Shown piece after piece: positions 51,087 to 63,648 of a DNA stretch of 64,000 bases. The first letter of the stretch is position 1; each line of letters starts with the position of its first letter. The position numbers and the translations under genes are program-made. This DNA is from JANQIO01 sp043513815. Lineage in GTDB: Bacteria; Pseudomonadota; Gammaproteobacteria; Pseudomonadales; Halieaceae. The DNA lies in assembly GCA_043513815.1 (NCBI GenBank), contig CP121313.1, positions 310,001 through 374,000 of the forward strand, read 5' to 3'. The notes under the pieces were generated by a model that was not told the DNA's origin, searched no databases, and saw nothing but the letters and a program-made list of their open reading frames with translations.

Positions 51087-53615
51087 ATGAAAAAACGTGT
51101 GGTTTCTCAGGCGGTCGCCGCCGCAATTCTGGGTACGGGCATGGCACTGCCGCCGGCAGCAACGGCACAGGCACTGCTGGAAGAGATTGTTGTCACAGCG
51201 CGGAAGCGCTCGGAGAGCCTGCAGGACGTGCCAATTGCGGTGACGGCCTTCACCTCCGACCAGATCCAGGCTGCGGGTATCGAGCGGCCCCAGGACTTCA
51301 TCATGTTGACCCCCAACGTCACCATCGTGGATACCGCCAACGCCGGTGATACCCAGGTGACCATCCGTGGTCAGTACTCTACCCGGGATTCGGAAAGCTC
51401 CTTCGCCTACGTGCTGGACGGGGTGCTGATTACCAACCCCAACGGCTTCAACGGCGAGCTGTTTGATATCGAACAGATCGAGGTCCTGAAGGGACCGCAG
51501 GGTGCGCTATACGGTCGTAATGCTGTTTCCGGCGCCATTATCGTCAACAGCAAGCGACCCACCAACGAGTTCGAAGCCCGCATCAAGGGCGGCGTGGGTG
51601 ACGACAACCTGGTCAAGGGCCAGGGCATGGTGAGCGGCCCGATTATTGAAGACAAGCTCTACGGTCGAGCCACCATCAGCTACCGCGACACCGACGGCCA
51701 GTTCGAAAACGAACTGACCGGCGCCGACGACGCCATCAACTACATGGAAGATACCAGCGCACGCCTGCGTCTGGTCTGGGAGCCCACGGATCGCCTGACC
51801 GTCGATTCCCAGATGTTCTACCGGGACGTCGAGGGCGGCGCGATCAACTTCAACGCCACCTTTGCCCTGCCTGGAGCGGCTGCCTTCCTCGGCAACCCCG
51901 ATCTCAACAAGGACGTGAACAACACCGATTTCAACTTCATCTTCAACGTGCCGGGTGAGAACGAGCAGGAGAACACCTTCTTCTCCGTCAAGGCCGACTA
52001 CGAGATGGACTTTGCGACCCTGACGGTGATTGGTGCCTACGATGACCTCGAGGAGTCACTGTTGTCTGACGGCACCAGTGCGGCCTTCGGTGGCTACTCT
52101 TTCGGTAACCCGGAATCACAGACGGCCTGCACCGAGTCCTACAACAGCTTTGACACGTCGCTACTGGTAAGCCCGTTTTTCGCTGTCCAGGATGGCAACC
52201 CCCCAGGCACATTTGTGCCGGAATTCGGCAACCTCAACGGTCTGCTGCCGGCCTACTCGCCGACCACCTGTGACGGCTACCAGTACCAGGAGCGCAACCA
52301 GCAAAGCACCTCTATCGAGGTCAAGCTGACCTCCAACGAAGAGGGCGCGTTCCGCTGGGTAGCCGGCTTGTACTACGCCGACATCGAGCGAGAAGTAGTG
52401 GTCGCCTACGGCGCTGACCTGGGCCTGGGCTTCCAAAAGGCACCCTATGTTCCGCCCACCGGCCCCAACCCCACGGACCAGTTGTTCTGGGACGATTTTG
52501 ATACCGAAGTGTTCGCCGCTTTTGGCCAGGTAGAGATCGACGTGGGTGAGCGCGGCGAGCTGGCCCTGGCCCTGCGCTACGATGAAGAACAGCGCGATGT
52601 GTCCAACAATGTGCCGAATGTGCGGGCCGCACAGATCTTCGGGGCCTTTGGCCAGACGCCGCCCATCAATCCGGCCTTCGATGGCTCAGGGACAGACAGC
52701 ATCCCCGACCGCGATGAGACCTTTGACGAGTGGCAGCCCAAAATCAGCTACACCCACTCCTTTACCGATGACATGATTGTCTACGGTTCCTACGGGGTTG
52801 GCTTCCGGTCCGGTGGCTTCAACAGCATCGGCAGCCAGGCCACGGTGGACGGCACCTTTGGCAGCTATCCCACGGCCCCTCAGAACGTACGTGACGATTT
52901 CGACAAGGAAGTGACAGACACCTACGAAGTCGGCGTGAAGTCGAAGTGGCTCGATAACCGTCTGCGGGTCAACGCGGCGGTGTTCTACACGGAGATCGAC
53001 GACTACCAGTTCTTCAACTTCTTCGCCGGCCCCTTCGGTCTGCTGCGGGTGGTGACCAACATCGATGAAGCCGAGATTTTCGGTGCCGAGGTGGACTTTG
53101 CCCTGGCTCTCAATGAGTACTTCACCTTCAGCGGTGGCTACGGTTTCGTGGATACGGAAATCAAGGAAAACCAGAACCGACCCTACACGGAAGGCAATGA
53201 CCTGCCCTACGCACCGGAGTCCAATGGCACCCTGAGCCTGGATTTCGGTACGCCGGTGTTCGGCGACCTGGAATTCACCGCCCGGGTGGACTACCAGTAC
53301 GTGGGCACCACCTGGTTCCACTCGGTGCAGAGCAACGAAACGGTCAACTTCTTCACCGACCTGTCTGACGTCTACGGTGTTCCCGGTTTCGGTTTCGGCA
53401 CCAGCGAGTACTCCAACACGGAGCGGGATGACTACTTCACCATGAACCTGCGCGTCGGCCTGCACGGCGAGCAGTGGTCGGTGGTGGCCTGGAGCCAGAA
53501 CGTTACCGACGAGGACTACCTGGAAGAGGTGATCCCGGCACCTGAATTCGGCGGTTCCTTCAACCACCCGAACCCCGGCCGTATCAGCGGCGTGGACTTC
53601 ACCTACAACTTCTAG
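51087..53615 (+). CDS. TonB-dependent receptor
   Basis: An 842-residue receptor with a signal peptide (to ATAQ), the TonB-box region EEIVVTARKRSESLQDVPIA, a plug domain (SSFAYVLDGVLITNPNGFNG, QIEVLKGPQGALYGRNAVSG) and a barrel ending GVDFTYNF. The ATG at 51087 begins the signal peptide; the frame opens 99 bases upstream. It is not closely similar in its outer loops to the receptor at 43998, and no copy of the TTCAACA operator lies ahead of it. The nearby cysteine hydrolase and VOC protein may act on its substrate. A terminator follows. Confidence 0.93.
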   Translation: MKKRVVSQAVAAAILGTGMALPPAATAQALLEEIVVTARKRSESLQDVPIAVTAFTSDQIQAAGIERPQDFIMLTPNVTIVDTANAGDTQVTIRGQYSTRDSESSFAYVLDGVLITNPNGFNGELFDIEQIEVLKGPQGALYGRNAVSGAIIVNSKRPTNEFEARIKGGVGDDNLVKGQGMVSGPIIEDKLYGRATISYRDTDGQFENELTGADDAINYMEDTSARLRLVWEPTDRLTVDSQMFYRDVEGGAINFNATFALPGAAAFLGNPDLNKDVNNTDFNFIFNVPGENEQENTFFSVKADYEMDFATLTVIGAYDDLEESLLSDGTSAAFGGYSFGNPESQTACTESYNSFDTSLLVSPFFAVQDGNPPGTFVPEFGNLNGLLPAYSPTTCDGYQYQERNQQSTSIEVKLTSNEEGAFRWVAGLYYADIEREVVVAYGADLGLGFQKAPYVPPTGPNPTDQLFWDDFDTEVFAAFGQVEIDVGERGELALALRYDEEQRDVSNNVPNVRAAQIFGAFGQTPPINPAFDGSGTDSIPDRDETFDEWQPKISYTHSFTDDMIVYGSYGVGFRSGGFNSIGSQATVDGTFGSYPTAPQNVRDDFDKEVTDTYEVGVKSKWLDNRLRVNAAVFYTEIDDYQFFNFFAGPFGLLRVVTNIDEAEIFGAEVDFALALNEYFTFSGGYGFVDTEIKENQNRPYTEGNDLPYAPESNGTLSLDFGTPVFGDLEFTARVDYQYVGTTWFHSVQSNETVNFFTDLSDVYGVPGFGFGTSEYSNTERDDYFTMNLRVGLHGEQWSVVAWSQNVTDEDYLEEVIPAPEFGGSFNHPNPGRISGVDFTYNF

Positions 53616-53644
53616 TGCCTGATCCAGGCACAGAAGTGATGCAA

Positions 53645-53666
53645 GGGGCCTGTGGGCCCCTTTTTT
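53645..53666 (+). terminator. Rho-independent terminator after the second TonB receptor
   Basis: GGGGCC (53645-53650), loop TGTG, GGCCCC (53655-53660), then six T. Confidence 0.9.
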
Positions 53667-53710
53667 GTGCTTGTCTTTCCTCCAGGTTAGCTCCGTAGCC
53701 GAGGCGCGAA

Positions 53711-53734
53711 CTGGGTGACACCCACTTCGCATCC
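53711..53734 (+). repeat. Imperfect direct repeat with internal hairpin, copy A
   Basis: CTGGGTGACACCCACTTCGC and four more bases, matching copy B at 53826-53849 at 20 of 24 positions. With flanking bases (53706-53730) it also folds as a 12-base stem with one mismatch. Copies A and B lie in the 430-base gap between the receptor and the nifJ-type gene; the rest of the gap shows no gene. Confidence 0.5.
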
Positions 53735-53825
53735 TCTTTCAGTGCAAGGCCAAGTGGTGACCGGGGTGAAGATATGAATTTGCCGCGCCCCACCTTTTGG
53801 TGTGCTTAAGCCGCGCGCGGAGCAC

Positions 53826-53849
53826 CTGGGCAACACCCAGTTCGCACCC
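53826..53849 (+). repeat. Imperfect direct repeat with internal hairpin, copy B
   Basis: CTGGGCAACACCCAGTTCGC and four more bases; CTGGG pairs with CCCAG inside it. Copy A is 115 bases upstream. Confidence 0.5.
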
Positions 53850-54045
53850 GACCTACGTAGCAGCTTTCAGCCCAACGAACGGCTGTTGCACTCCCGGATT
53901 TGAGACAGGCTCTTTTTTCTCTCCGCTCTTGTGGCTATTCCTCGCGGGTTGTCTCCCAAGGGCTTGCGCTGGCTCAAGGTAATTTTTCGCGGCTGCCTGC
54001 ACAGTATCAGTTGCCCCCGTGTGTCCCGGGGTGGCGGAGACTGGA

Positions 54046-57630
<3,585 letters not shown>

Positions 57631-57631
57631 T

Positions 57632-58645
57632 ATGGCAGACCTGAGCAGCCGATACCTGGGCATGGCCCTGAAGAACCCGCTGGTGGCCTCGGCGTCGCCC
57701 CTGAGCCGTGATCTGGACAGTGCGAAGCGACTGGAGGATGCCGGCGCCGCCGCCCTGGTGATGTACTCCCTGTTTGAAGAAGACCTGCTGGCCGAGGAAC
57801 GTCAGTTTGAGCGCTTCATGCACCACCAGGCCCTGGGCCATGGTGAGGCCTCGTCCTTCCTGCCGCCGCAGCCCGAGTTCCAGTCCAGCCTGGACCAGTA
57901 CCTGGAGCAGCTGCAGTCATTGAAAGTACACCTGGACATCCCGGTCATTGCCAGCCTGAACGGCGTCAGCGAAGAGGGCTGGACCGGCTATGGGCGCGAT
58001 TTGCAGGAGGCCGGCGCCGACGCCCTGGAAGTCAACGTCTACTACGTCGCTGCCGACCCGGAGGAGAGCGCCGCCGATGTGGAGCGTCGCTACCTGGATG
58101 TCATGGCCCACCTTAAGGCCGCGGTGTCGATACCGGTCTCCGTCAAGCTGTCTCCGCAATTCTCGTCGCCGGTACACCTGACCCGACACCTACACCTGGC
58201 GGGCGCCGATGCGGTGGTGATCTTCAATCGCTTCTACCAGAGTGATATCAACCTCGACACCCTGTCTATAGAACCCCAGCTGCAACTGTCCGATCCCTAC
58301 GAGGCATTACTCCGGGTTCGCTGGGCGGCGATCCTGCGCGGTGCCCTGGAAATCGACATCGCCGTTACCGGCGGTTTTCACAGAACCGATGACGTGATCA
58401 AGGCGCTACTGGTGGGTGCCAATGCCGTGCAGCTGTGCAGCGCGCTCCTCAAGCGGGGCCCGGGGGCGATTGCGGAAATGCTCGTCGAACTGAGCCAGTG
58501 GCTGGACGAGCGGGAATACGATTCGGTCCTGCAAATGCAGGGCAGCCTCAGTCACCGCAATGCCGCCGACCCCGCCGCCTTCGAGCGCGAAAGCTACCGG
58601 GCGGTACTGGACAGCTTTACGCCCCCGTCGGGGGTGCGGTACTAA
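57632..58645 (+). CDS. Dihydroorotate-dehydrogenase-like protein, partner of NifJ
   Basis: A 337-residue FMN-binding TIM-barrel protein of the dihydroorotate dehydrogenase fold: SSRYLGMALKNPLVASASPL at the start, VIASLNGVSEEGWTGYGRDL, ADALEVNVYYVAADPEES, VSVKLSPQFSSPVHLTRHLH and IAVTGGFHRTDDVIKALLVG with the phosphate-binding end. It begins one base after the nifJ-type stop. The same gene order is common, and the pair is thought to channel electrons or act with an unknown 2-oxo acid. It is not the pyrimidine enzyme itself (no pyr genes nearby). Function beyond the fold is unproven. Confidence 0.85.
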   Translation: MADLSSRYLGMALKNPLVASASPLSRDLDSAKRLEDAGAAALVMYSLFEEDLLAEERQFERFMHHQALGHGEASSFLPPQPEFQSSLDQYLEQLQSLKVHLDIPVIASLNGVSEEGWTGYGRDLQEAGADALEVNVYYVAADPEESAADVERRYLDVMAHLKAAVSIPVSVKLSPQFSSPVHLTRHLHLAGADAVVIFNRFYQSDINLDTLSIEPQLQLSDPYEALLRVRWAAILRGALEIDIAVTGGFHRTDDVIKALLVGANAVQLCSALLKRGPGAIAEMLVELSQWLDEREYDSVLQMQGSLSHRNAADPAAFERESYRAVLDSFTPPSGVRY

Positions 58646-58943
58646 CACTCCCTCCCGCGGGGGCCGGGGGCTTGCCGGTGAAGTGCCGGCTCAGTGACAG
58701 TAGTACCTCGCTACCTTCATTCCGGCTCTGCCAACCCCACGAATGCCAGGTCCGGCCTCCTGCCGAGCGCGGCCGGGCGTTGGCGTCATCTTGCATAAGT
58801 TTTGTACAGCTTGCGCAGTCGTCGGCTCGATTCAGAGTGTGAACAGGTCCCTTGCAATCCACCGCAAGTTGATTAGCTTATGCATGGACAGTCACAAACT
58901 GTCGGGAATTGGAAGCCAATAAAGTATTAACAGGGAGTCAGTA

Positions 58944-61166
58944 ATGCCTTATCTAAAGTTAGTGACGGCCGTGGTCGTCTCGCTCTTTCTCGTCGCCTGT
59001 AAAATCCAGATCTCTGTCCCTGAACGGGGCGGTAGCGTGGCGTCGGACAATATTGCCTGCAGCGCAGGCGAGCAGTGCGACCTGGTGGTGGAAACGGCTG
59101 ACTTCAATGAAGTTTTCGTTGCCCGGCCGGATCCTGGCTACGAGTTTGTCGGCTGGCGCAAGGCGCCCGCCTATTTTTGTGGCGGCACCGATCAGGCCTG
59201 TACCGTCAGCACACTGGCGCTGGCGAGTAACCCCAGCTTGTTGAGCCTGCTGACGCTTGATCTCGACTTCTTTCTGGAACCAATTTTCGCCTGCCAGACC
59301 GACGGGTCAGGTACGCCGGCTGCAGAGTGCGGGGTCTCTGGCCGCACCCTGACCGGGCAGGCGCAGGATATAGCCGCCGCGGGCGCTACGGTCACCGTCA
59401 CCGTCAACGGGCAGGCCTTTACGACGACCGCCAATGACGAGGACGTATTCTCGGTGGCTGTCGATGCCGCGGATGACGACCTGATCAGTGTGGTACTTGA
59501 GGGCGCGGCTGGCCAGCTGGCCGCCGTGGCCGGCACCGTTGCCGAGGTAGAAGCTGGCGGCATTACGCTGTCACCGGTGACCACGGCACGCTACGGCCTC
59601 AGCCTGCAGGCCAACAACGGCGCAGTTCCAGTCAACAGCCAGCAGCTCTACGCGACCGAAACGTCTACTGACCCGGATACGCTTCTGGAGCTGGCCGCCG
59701 CGATCAGCCTGATACTGAACGATCCTGGCTACAGTGTGCCGAGCGGATCCGAAGACCTGCTGGATTTTGTAGCCGATAGTGTTGCCACCAGCAACTTCAT
59801 CGCGGGAGTGAATGAGTCAGCGCCGTCATTGATTGATGCGACGGTCGCGCAGCTCACTACCGACACCTTTGCGCCTGCCGATGTGGCGGCGCGCTATATC
59901 GCTGTGGCTCCCAGCATCCCGGGCTACCTGTCCAGGTTTGGCGGGTTGGTAGACCTCTCCGGACCCGGCCAGACCGGGTCCGTGAGCGGCGCAGAAAGCT
60001 TTCCGCTGGACCTGTTCAGGAGAGAGTTCTCCTGGCAAGTATCGGGCGGTGAGCTGGTGCTGAGCTATTTGGGCGCCACAACAACCGGCGTCTTTTTCAG
60101 CGCCGCAGATACCACAGCCACGCCGGAGCAACTGGCGTTGCTCGAAGCTGAGGAAGCGCAGTCCTTCCTGTTCTATAACTATACGGACTCACTTCTGGAT
60201 GATCGTTATACGCTGATCGACGACGGGACTTTTGTCGAGTTCACCTCCAGGCAACAGCGCAGCTCACGTAGTTTTGATCCTGTCTTCTTGTCCGGCGGTA
60301 CCGTCCAGCTGCCCGATGGGGTAGTCAGCACAGGAACCACGGAGTCCCTGCGACCAGAGGCCGCGCTGCCACCGATCCCCTTCGAGGCCGAGTGCAGTGC
60401 CGCTGCCACTGCGCCGTGCGTGGTGGGAACCTGGGGTGGTCTGTACCTGTCGTCGCCCGCCAACGATAGCACTGGCTCCCCGCTATCGCTGGGTAGCTAT
60501 GCCGATGTTGTGACGTTTTCCAGCAACGGGACTGCCGTTGGCGAAATCAGCGGCCGGGTGGCGAGTTGGACCGTACAGGACGGCAAGCTCATGATTGACT
60601 TCAGCGATGGCTGGACACAAACCGTTACCCTGATCCAGCAGGAGGGGGTTGAGTACGGGGCCTTCGTCGAATTTTTCAATGGTGGCGAAAACTACGGGGT
60701 TTACGATGTCTACGTGAAGCGCGATGAATCCCTGGTGATTGACGCCAGTACCGTGACCAACCCGCAGACCAGCTACTGGGCCAATGACCTGGTAGCTTTT
60801 CAGCCAGGCGTTACGTTTACGGCTTCGGGGCAGCGGGACCCCGCCTCAACCTTCGGCTTCAGCTTTTACTCTATTGACGGCGAGCAGGTCGGGTTTACTG
60901 AGTTTACCCGTTTCACAGAGGGTGAGCCGTCCGCCTCTCGCAACCCGCTCACTTGGGTGCTGGAGCCTGATCGGATCGTATTCAATCGGGCGCCGGGAAG
61001 AGACCGCGCGCGCTACTTCTACCCGCTGGCGGCGGATACCTCAGACGAGGGCAGGCGCCTGTTCGGTGTGGAGTACGAAATTTCAAATGAGTTCACGCCT
61101 CAGGAATTGCGCATCCCACCGCGCACGACGATTTATGCGGAAGTGCCGCTTCCTGCCACCGAATAG
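58944..61166 (+). CDS. Large lipoprotein, family shared with 13846-16077 (copy B)
   Basis: A 740-residue protein with a lipobox (LFLVAC at residue 19). The first 120 residues repeat the module of the 13846 protein: KIQISVPERGGSVASDN, ACSAGEQCDLVVETADFNEV, PGYEFVGWRK and YFCGGTDQACTVSTLALASN. After this comes a different middle with a carboxypeptidase-regulatory-like stretch (GRTLTGQAQDIAAAGATVTV) and a long beta-rich C-terminal part. Shared N-terminus, similar length and divergent bodies suggest a modular surface protein family. The function is unknown. Its stop lies 2 bases before the convergent CPXCG gene. Confidence 0.75.
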   Translation: MPYLKLVTAVVVSLFLVACKIQISVPERGGSVASDNIACSAGEQCDLVVETADFNEVFVARPDPGYEFVGWRKAPAYFCGGTDQACTVSTLALASNPSLLSLLTLDLDFFLEPIFACQTDGSGTPAAECGVSGRTLTGQAQDIAAAGATVTVTVNGQAFTTTANDEDVFSVAVDAADDDLISVVLEGAAGQLAAVAGTVAEVEAGGITLSPVTTARYGLSLQANNGAVPVNSQQLYATETSTDPDTLLELAAAISLILNDPGYSVPSGSEDLLDFVADSVATSNFIAGVNESAPSLIDATVAQLTTDTFAPADVAARYIAVAPSIPGYLSRFGGLVDLSGPGQTGSVSGAESFPLDLFRREFSWQVSGGELVLSYLGATTTGVFFSAADTTATPEQLALLEAEEAQSFLFYNYTDSLLDDRYTLIDDGTFVEFTSRQQRSSRSFDPVFLSGGTVQLPDGVVSTGTTESLRPEAALPPIPFEAECSAAATAPCVVGTWGGLYLSSPANDSTGSPLSLGSYADVVTFSSNGTAVGEISGRVASWTVQDGKLMIDFSDGWTQTVTLIQQEGVEYGAFVEFFNGGENYGVYDVYVKRDESLVIDASTVTNPQTSYWANDLVAFQPGVTFTASGQRDPASTFGFSFYSIDGEQVGFTEFTRFTEGEPSASRNPLTWVLEPDRIVFNRAPGRDRARYFYPLAADTSDEGRRLFGVEYEISNEFTPQELRIPPRTTIYAEVPLPATE

Positions 61167-61168
61167 CT

Positions 61169-61348
61169 TCAGTCGTCCTCGGTGAACACCTCGACGCTGC
61201 CGGCGCTGTCCATCACGAATACGATGGGCCGGCAGCAAACCTGGCAGTCTTCAATATAGGACTGCCCGGCCTCTGAGGCGTCCAGCAGCACGCCGTTGGG
61301 CTCTCCGCAGTAGGGGCAGTAGATCGTACTTTCTTCCAGTCCTTCCAT
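61169..61348 (-). CDS. CPXCG-motif cysteine-rich protein
   Basis: A 59-residue protein too short for usual ORF calls. It has two cysteine pairs, CPYCG near the start and CQVCC further on, matching the small CPXCG-motif family of zinc-ribbon-like proteins found beside many proteobacterial genes. It reads MEGLEESTIYCPYCGEPNGV at the N-terminus and ends VEVFTEDD. It lies 2 bases from the convergent lipoprotein stop and 12 bases after the stop of the transporter lipoprotein, so it could be co-transcribed with the Mce operon. Function unknown. Confidence 0.7.
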   Translation of the reverse strand: MEGLEESTIYCPYCGEPNGVLLDASEAGQSYIEDCQVCCRPIVFVMDSAGSVEVFTEDD

Positions 61349-61360
61349 GCCGTGTCCGCC

Positions 61361-61921
61361 TCAATGCATGCCGTCGACGAGTTCATCGAGCGCGGCCCGG
61401 TAGGCTTCGCTGAGGGCGGCGACGGCAGCGTCCGCACTCCAGCGCTGCAGGGGCGCGCGGTGGCGAGCGATAATGCTGCGATCCTCACCGTCCCGACTGT
61501 ACATGCAGGAGAGGGCGACTTCCGCCAGGTCGCGGTCATCCTCAAGCAGGTTGAAGGCGCGCACCTCGCACAGCAGGCGAGGTTGTCCGAGTCGGTGTCG
61601 GTGCCCGGACATGACAGAGAAACCACGACATTCCAGGTCCGCGGCGAGCTGTTGCTCCATCATGAGTCCAAGCTGATCGGCCCAGCGCACGTCTTTCAGA
61701 TAGCTGAGCTGTCCACTGTCGGCGTCGAGACGAGCAATCCGGTCGGTGTCGAGGCCCGCATTGACTCTCAGCACGCTGAGCGAGAGGGGTTTGCCACCGG
61801 CATTGCACCCGCTGTCGGTACTGGTCAACAGGTAGCGACTGGCGGCGGGCGTGTCGCTGCCCGGCAAACTCATGCAGGCGACCAGCACCGATGCCGGTGC
61901 GAGCAGCAACAGTTTATTCAC
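61361..61921 (-). CDS. ABC-type transport auxiliary lipoprotein (PqiC/MlaA-partner type)
   Basis: A 186-residue lipoprotein (lipobox LVAC at residue 15) with the ABC_trans_aux look: RYLLTSTDSGCNAG, VLRVNAGLDTDRIARLD, YLKDVRWADQLGLMMEQQLA and a conserved final helix ALSEAYRAALDELV. Such proteins partner MCE-domain proteins (PqiC with PqiB, and relatives in Mla-like systems) in lipid transport across the envelope. Its start overlaps the MCE gene stop by 8 bases. It is the last of the four transporter genes. Confidence 0.85.
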   Translation of the reverse strand: MNKLLLLAPASVLVACMSLPGSDTPAASRYLLTSTDSGCNAGGKPLSLSVLRVNAGLDTDRIARLDADSGQLSYLKDVRWADQLGLMMEQQLAADLECRGFSVMSGHRHRLGQPRLLCEVRAFNLLEDDRDLAEVALSCMYSRDGEDRSIIARHRAPLQRWSADAAVAALSEAYRAALDELVDGMH

Positions 61922-62831
61922 GATCTATCTCCACTTCCCTGACCGACTCACCATAGAGCAGGGCACCCGGTTCAGCATTGATGTTGCCCAGCAGCCGGTT
62001 GAGCTCCCGGAGTGTGCCGGCCAGATCATCTGTCAGTCCCACCAGGGCGGGCAGTTCTTCACTCAGCAATGCTTGCACTTCTTCGCCGTTCTCGCCGAGG
62101 GCATTGGAGACCGCATCGGTTGCTGACTGCAGTGAGCGACCAGCCTCGGTCACCGTGGGCAACACCTCGCTGTCGAGCCGTTGCGCAACAGAGCGGAAGG
62201 CCGGCAAGGTGTTTTCCAGCTCGGCGCTGACGCGACCGGCGCTGGTCATCAGTTCATCGATGTCGGTCGATGCTGTGGCCAGGTTTTCTGACAGCGTGCG
62301 TAACTCTGCAATGGTAACGCCCAGGTCCTCTGCGGCTTGATCCGACAGCAGGCGGTCGAGCCGCTGCAGGGTGTGTTCCACGGAGCTGGTGATGCGCCCC
62401 GCCGACCCCGCCAACTGGCTGAACAGTGAGGGGTACCCCGGGATAACGCCTGGAGGGACTTCGAAACCGGGCGTTTCGTCGGCGCGCTCACGCAGCTCGA
62501 TCACCGATAGCCCGGTGATGCCCTGGGCCTCCAGCAGGGCGACGATATTCTCCACCGCTGGTAGTGCTTCCCGGCTGCCGAAGGACACGTCCACCCGCCC
62601 GGGATACTCGCGGCTCAGGGCAATGTCGTTGACGCGCCCGATGGGTACGCCCAGATAGCGGACTTCGCTGCCGATAGACAAGCCGCTGACAGAGCCGTCG
62701 AACAGTATCGTCAACTCGTTGCCCATCTTCTGCGGGTCGGGCCCCTTGATCCATTGGTAAAAGCCCGCCAGCGCCAGCAGCGACAGCAACACGAAGGTGG
62801 TGACGAGGATAATTCGCGCATTGCGCTCCAT
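61914..62831 (-). CDS. MCE-domain protein (MlaD-like) of a lipid ABC transporter
   Basis: A 305-residue protein: an N-terminal membrane helix (IILVTTFVLLSLLALAGFYQ), one MCE domain (LTILFDGSVSGLSIGSEVRY, LGVPIGRVNDIALS) and a long helical coiled C-terminal region (VTIAELRTLSENLATASTDI, ELENTLPAFRSVAQRLDSEV). MCE proteins form periplasmic rings or tunnels for phospholipids. The start at 62831 follows the ATPase stop by one base; a longer frame upstream is not needed. The length is longer than MlaD and resembles intermediate MCE proteins. Confidence 0.9.
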   Translation of the reverse strand: MERNARIILVTTFVLLSLLALAGFYQWIKGPDPQKMGNELTILFDGSVSGLSIGSEVRYLGVPIGRVNDIALSREYPGRVDVSFGSREALPAVENIVALLEAQGITGLSVIELRERADETPGFEVPPGVIPGYPSLFSQLAGSAGRITSSVEHTLQRLDRLLSDQAAEDLGVTIAELRTLSENLATASTDIDELMTSAGRVSAELENTLPAFRSVAQRLDSEVLPTVTEAGRSLQSATDAVSNALGENGEEVQALLSEELPALVGLTDDLAGTLRELNRLLGNINAEPGALLYGESVREVEIDRE

Positions 62832-62832
62832 A

Positions 62833-63648
62833 TCAGGCGGCTCCCTGTTGGTTCTGGGCAGCCGGGCCTGAGGCCAGCGCGGCACGGCCCCTTACCCCGC
62901 CGAAGTAGCTGCGAATCCAGGGGTGAGGATGACGCACAATGACATCGGTCATATCGACGATCACCTTCTTGTCGACGAGAACGGCCAGTCGATCACAGAT
63001 GGTGAGCAGTGAATCCATGTCGTGGGAAATCATCACCACGGTCAGCTTGAGATGTTCACGCAGGTACAGGATCAGCTGGTCGAACTCCGCCGCACTGATC
63101 GGGTCCAGACCCGCGGTGGGTTCGTCGAGAAACACCACGCGCGGCTCAGTCGCCAGGGCCCGGGCCAGGCCCGCGCGCTTGATCATGCCGCCGGACAGCT
63201 CCGAGGGATACTTGTCGAAGGCTTCTTCCTTGAGCCCGACCATCTTGAGCTTCAGCCGGCCCAGCTCCGAGGCGAAGGATTTGCTGATGCGGGTGTTCTC
63301 GATAATAGGTGCCACCACGTTCTCCAGCACCGTTAGCCCGGAGAACAGTGCGCCGCTCTGGAACAGGACTCCCCAGCGCGGGTGGCAGTCACTGAGGTAG
63401 CCGTTGCCCTTGTCCTTGCAGGTAATGTCGCCGCCGAAAACTTTCACGTCACCTTCGGTGGGAGTATGCAGGCCCAGCATGGTGCGCAGCAGTACCGACT
63501 TGCCGGTGCCCGAGCCGCCGACAATGCCGAGAATCTCGTTTTCGAATATGGTCAGGTTGATGCCGTTGTGCACGGTATGGCTACCGAAGCGATTGACGAC
63601 GTTGCGCACTTCAATTATGGGTTTGCCCAGGACCGCTGCGTCGTTCAC
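62833..63648 (-). CDS. ABC transporter ATP-binding protein (MlaF-like)
   Basis: A 271-residue ATPase: Walker A GGSGTGKSVLLRTMLGLH, Q-loop LFQSGALFSGLTVLENV, signature LSGGMIKRAGLARALATEP and Walker B VVFLDEPTAGLDPISAAEFD with the following D-loop and VMISHDMDS. The sequence is closest to the MlaF-type ATPases of phospholipid transport. The start is GTG at 63648, overlapping the permease stop by four bases (GTGA); the upstream frame beyond it only shadows the permease. Confidence 0.92.
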   Translation of the reverse strand: MNDAAVLGKPIIEVRNVVNRFGSHTVHNGINLTIFENEILGIVGGSGTGKSVLLRTMLGLHTPTEGDVKVFGGDITCKDKGNGYLSDCHPRWGVLFQSGALFSGLTVLENVVAPIIENTRISKSFASELGRLKLKMVGLKEEAFDKYPSELSGGMIKRAGLARALATEPRVVFLDEPTAGLDPISAAEFDQLILYLREHLKLTVVMISHDMDSLLTICDRLAVLVDKKVIVDMTDVIVRHPHPWIRSYFGGVRGRAALASGPAAQNQQGAA

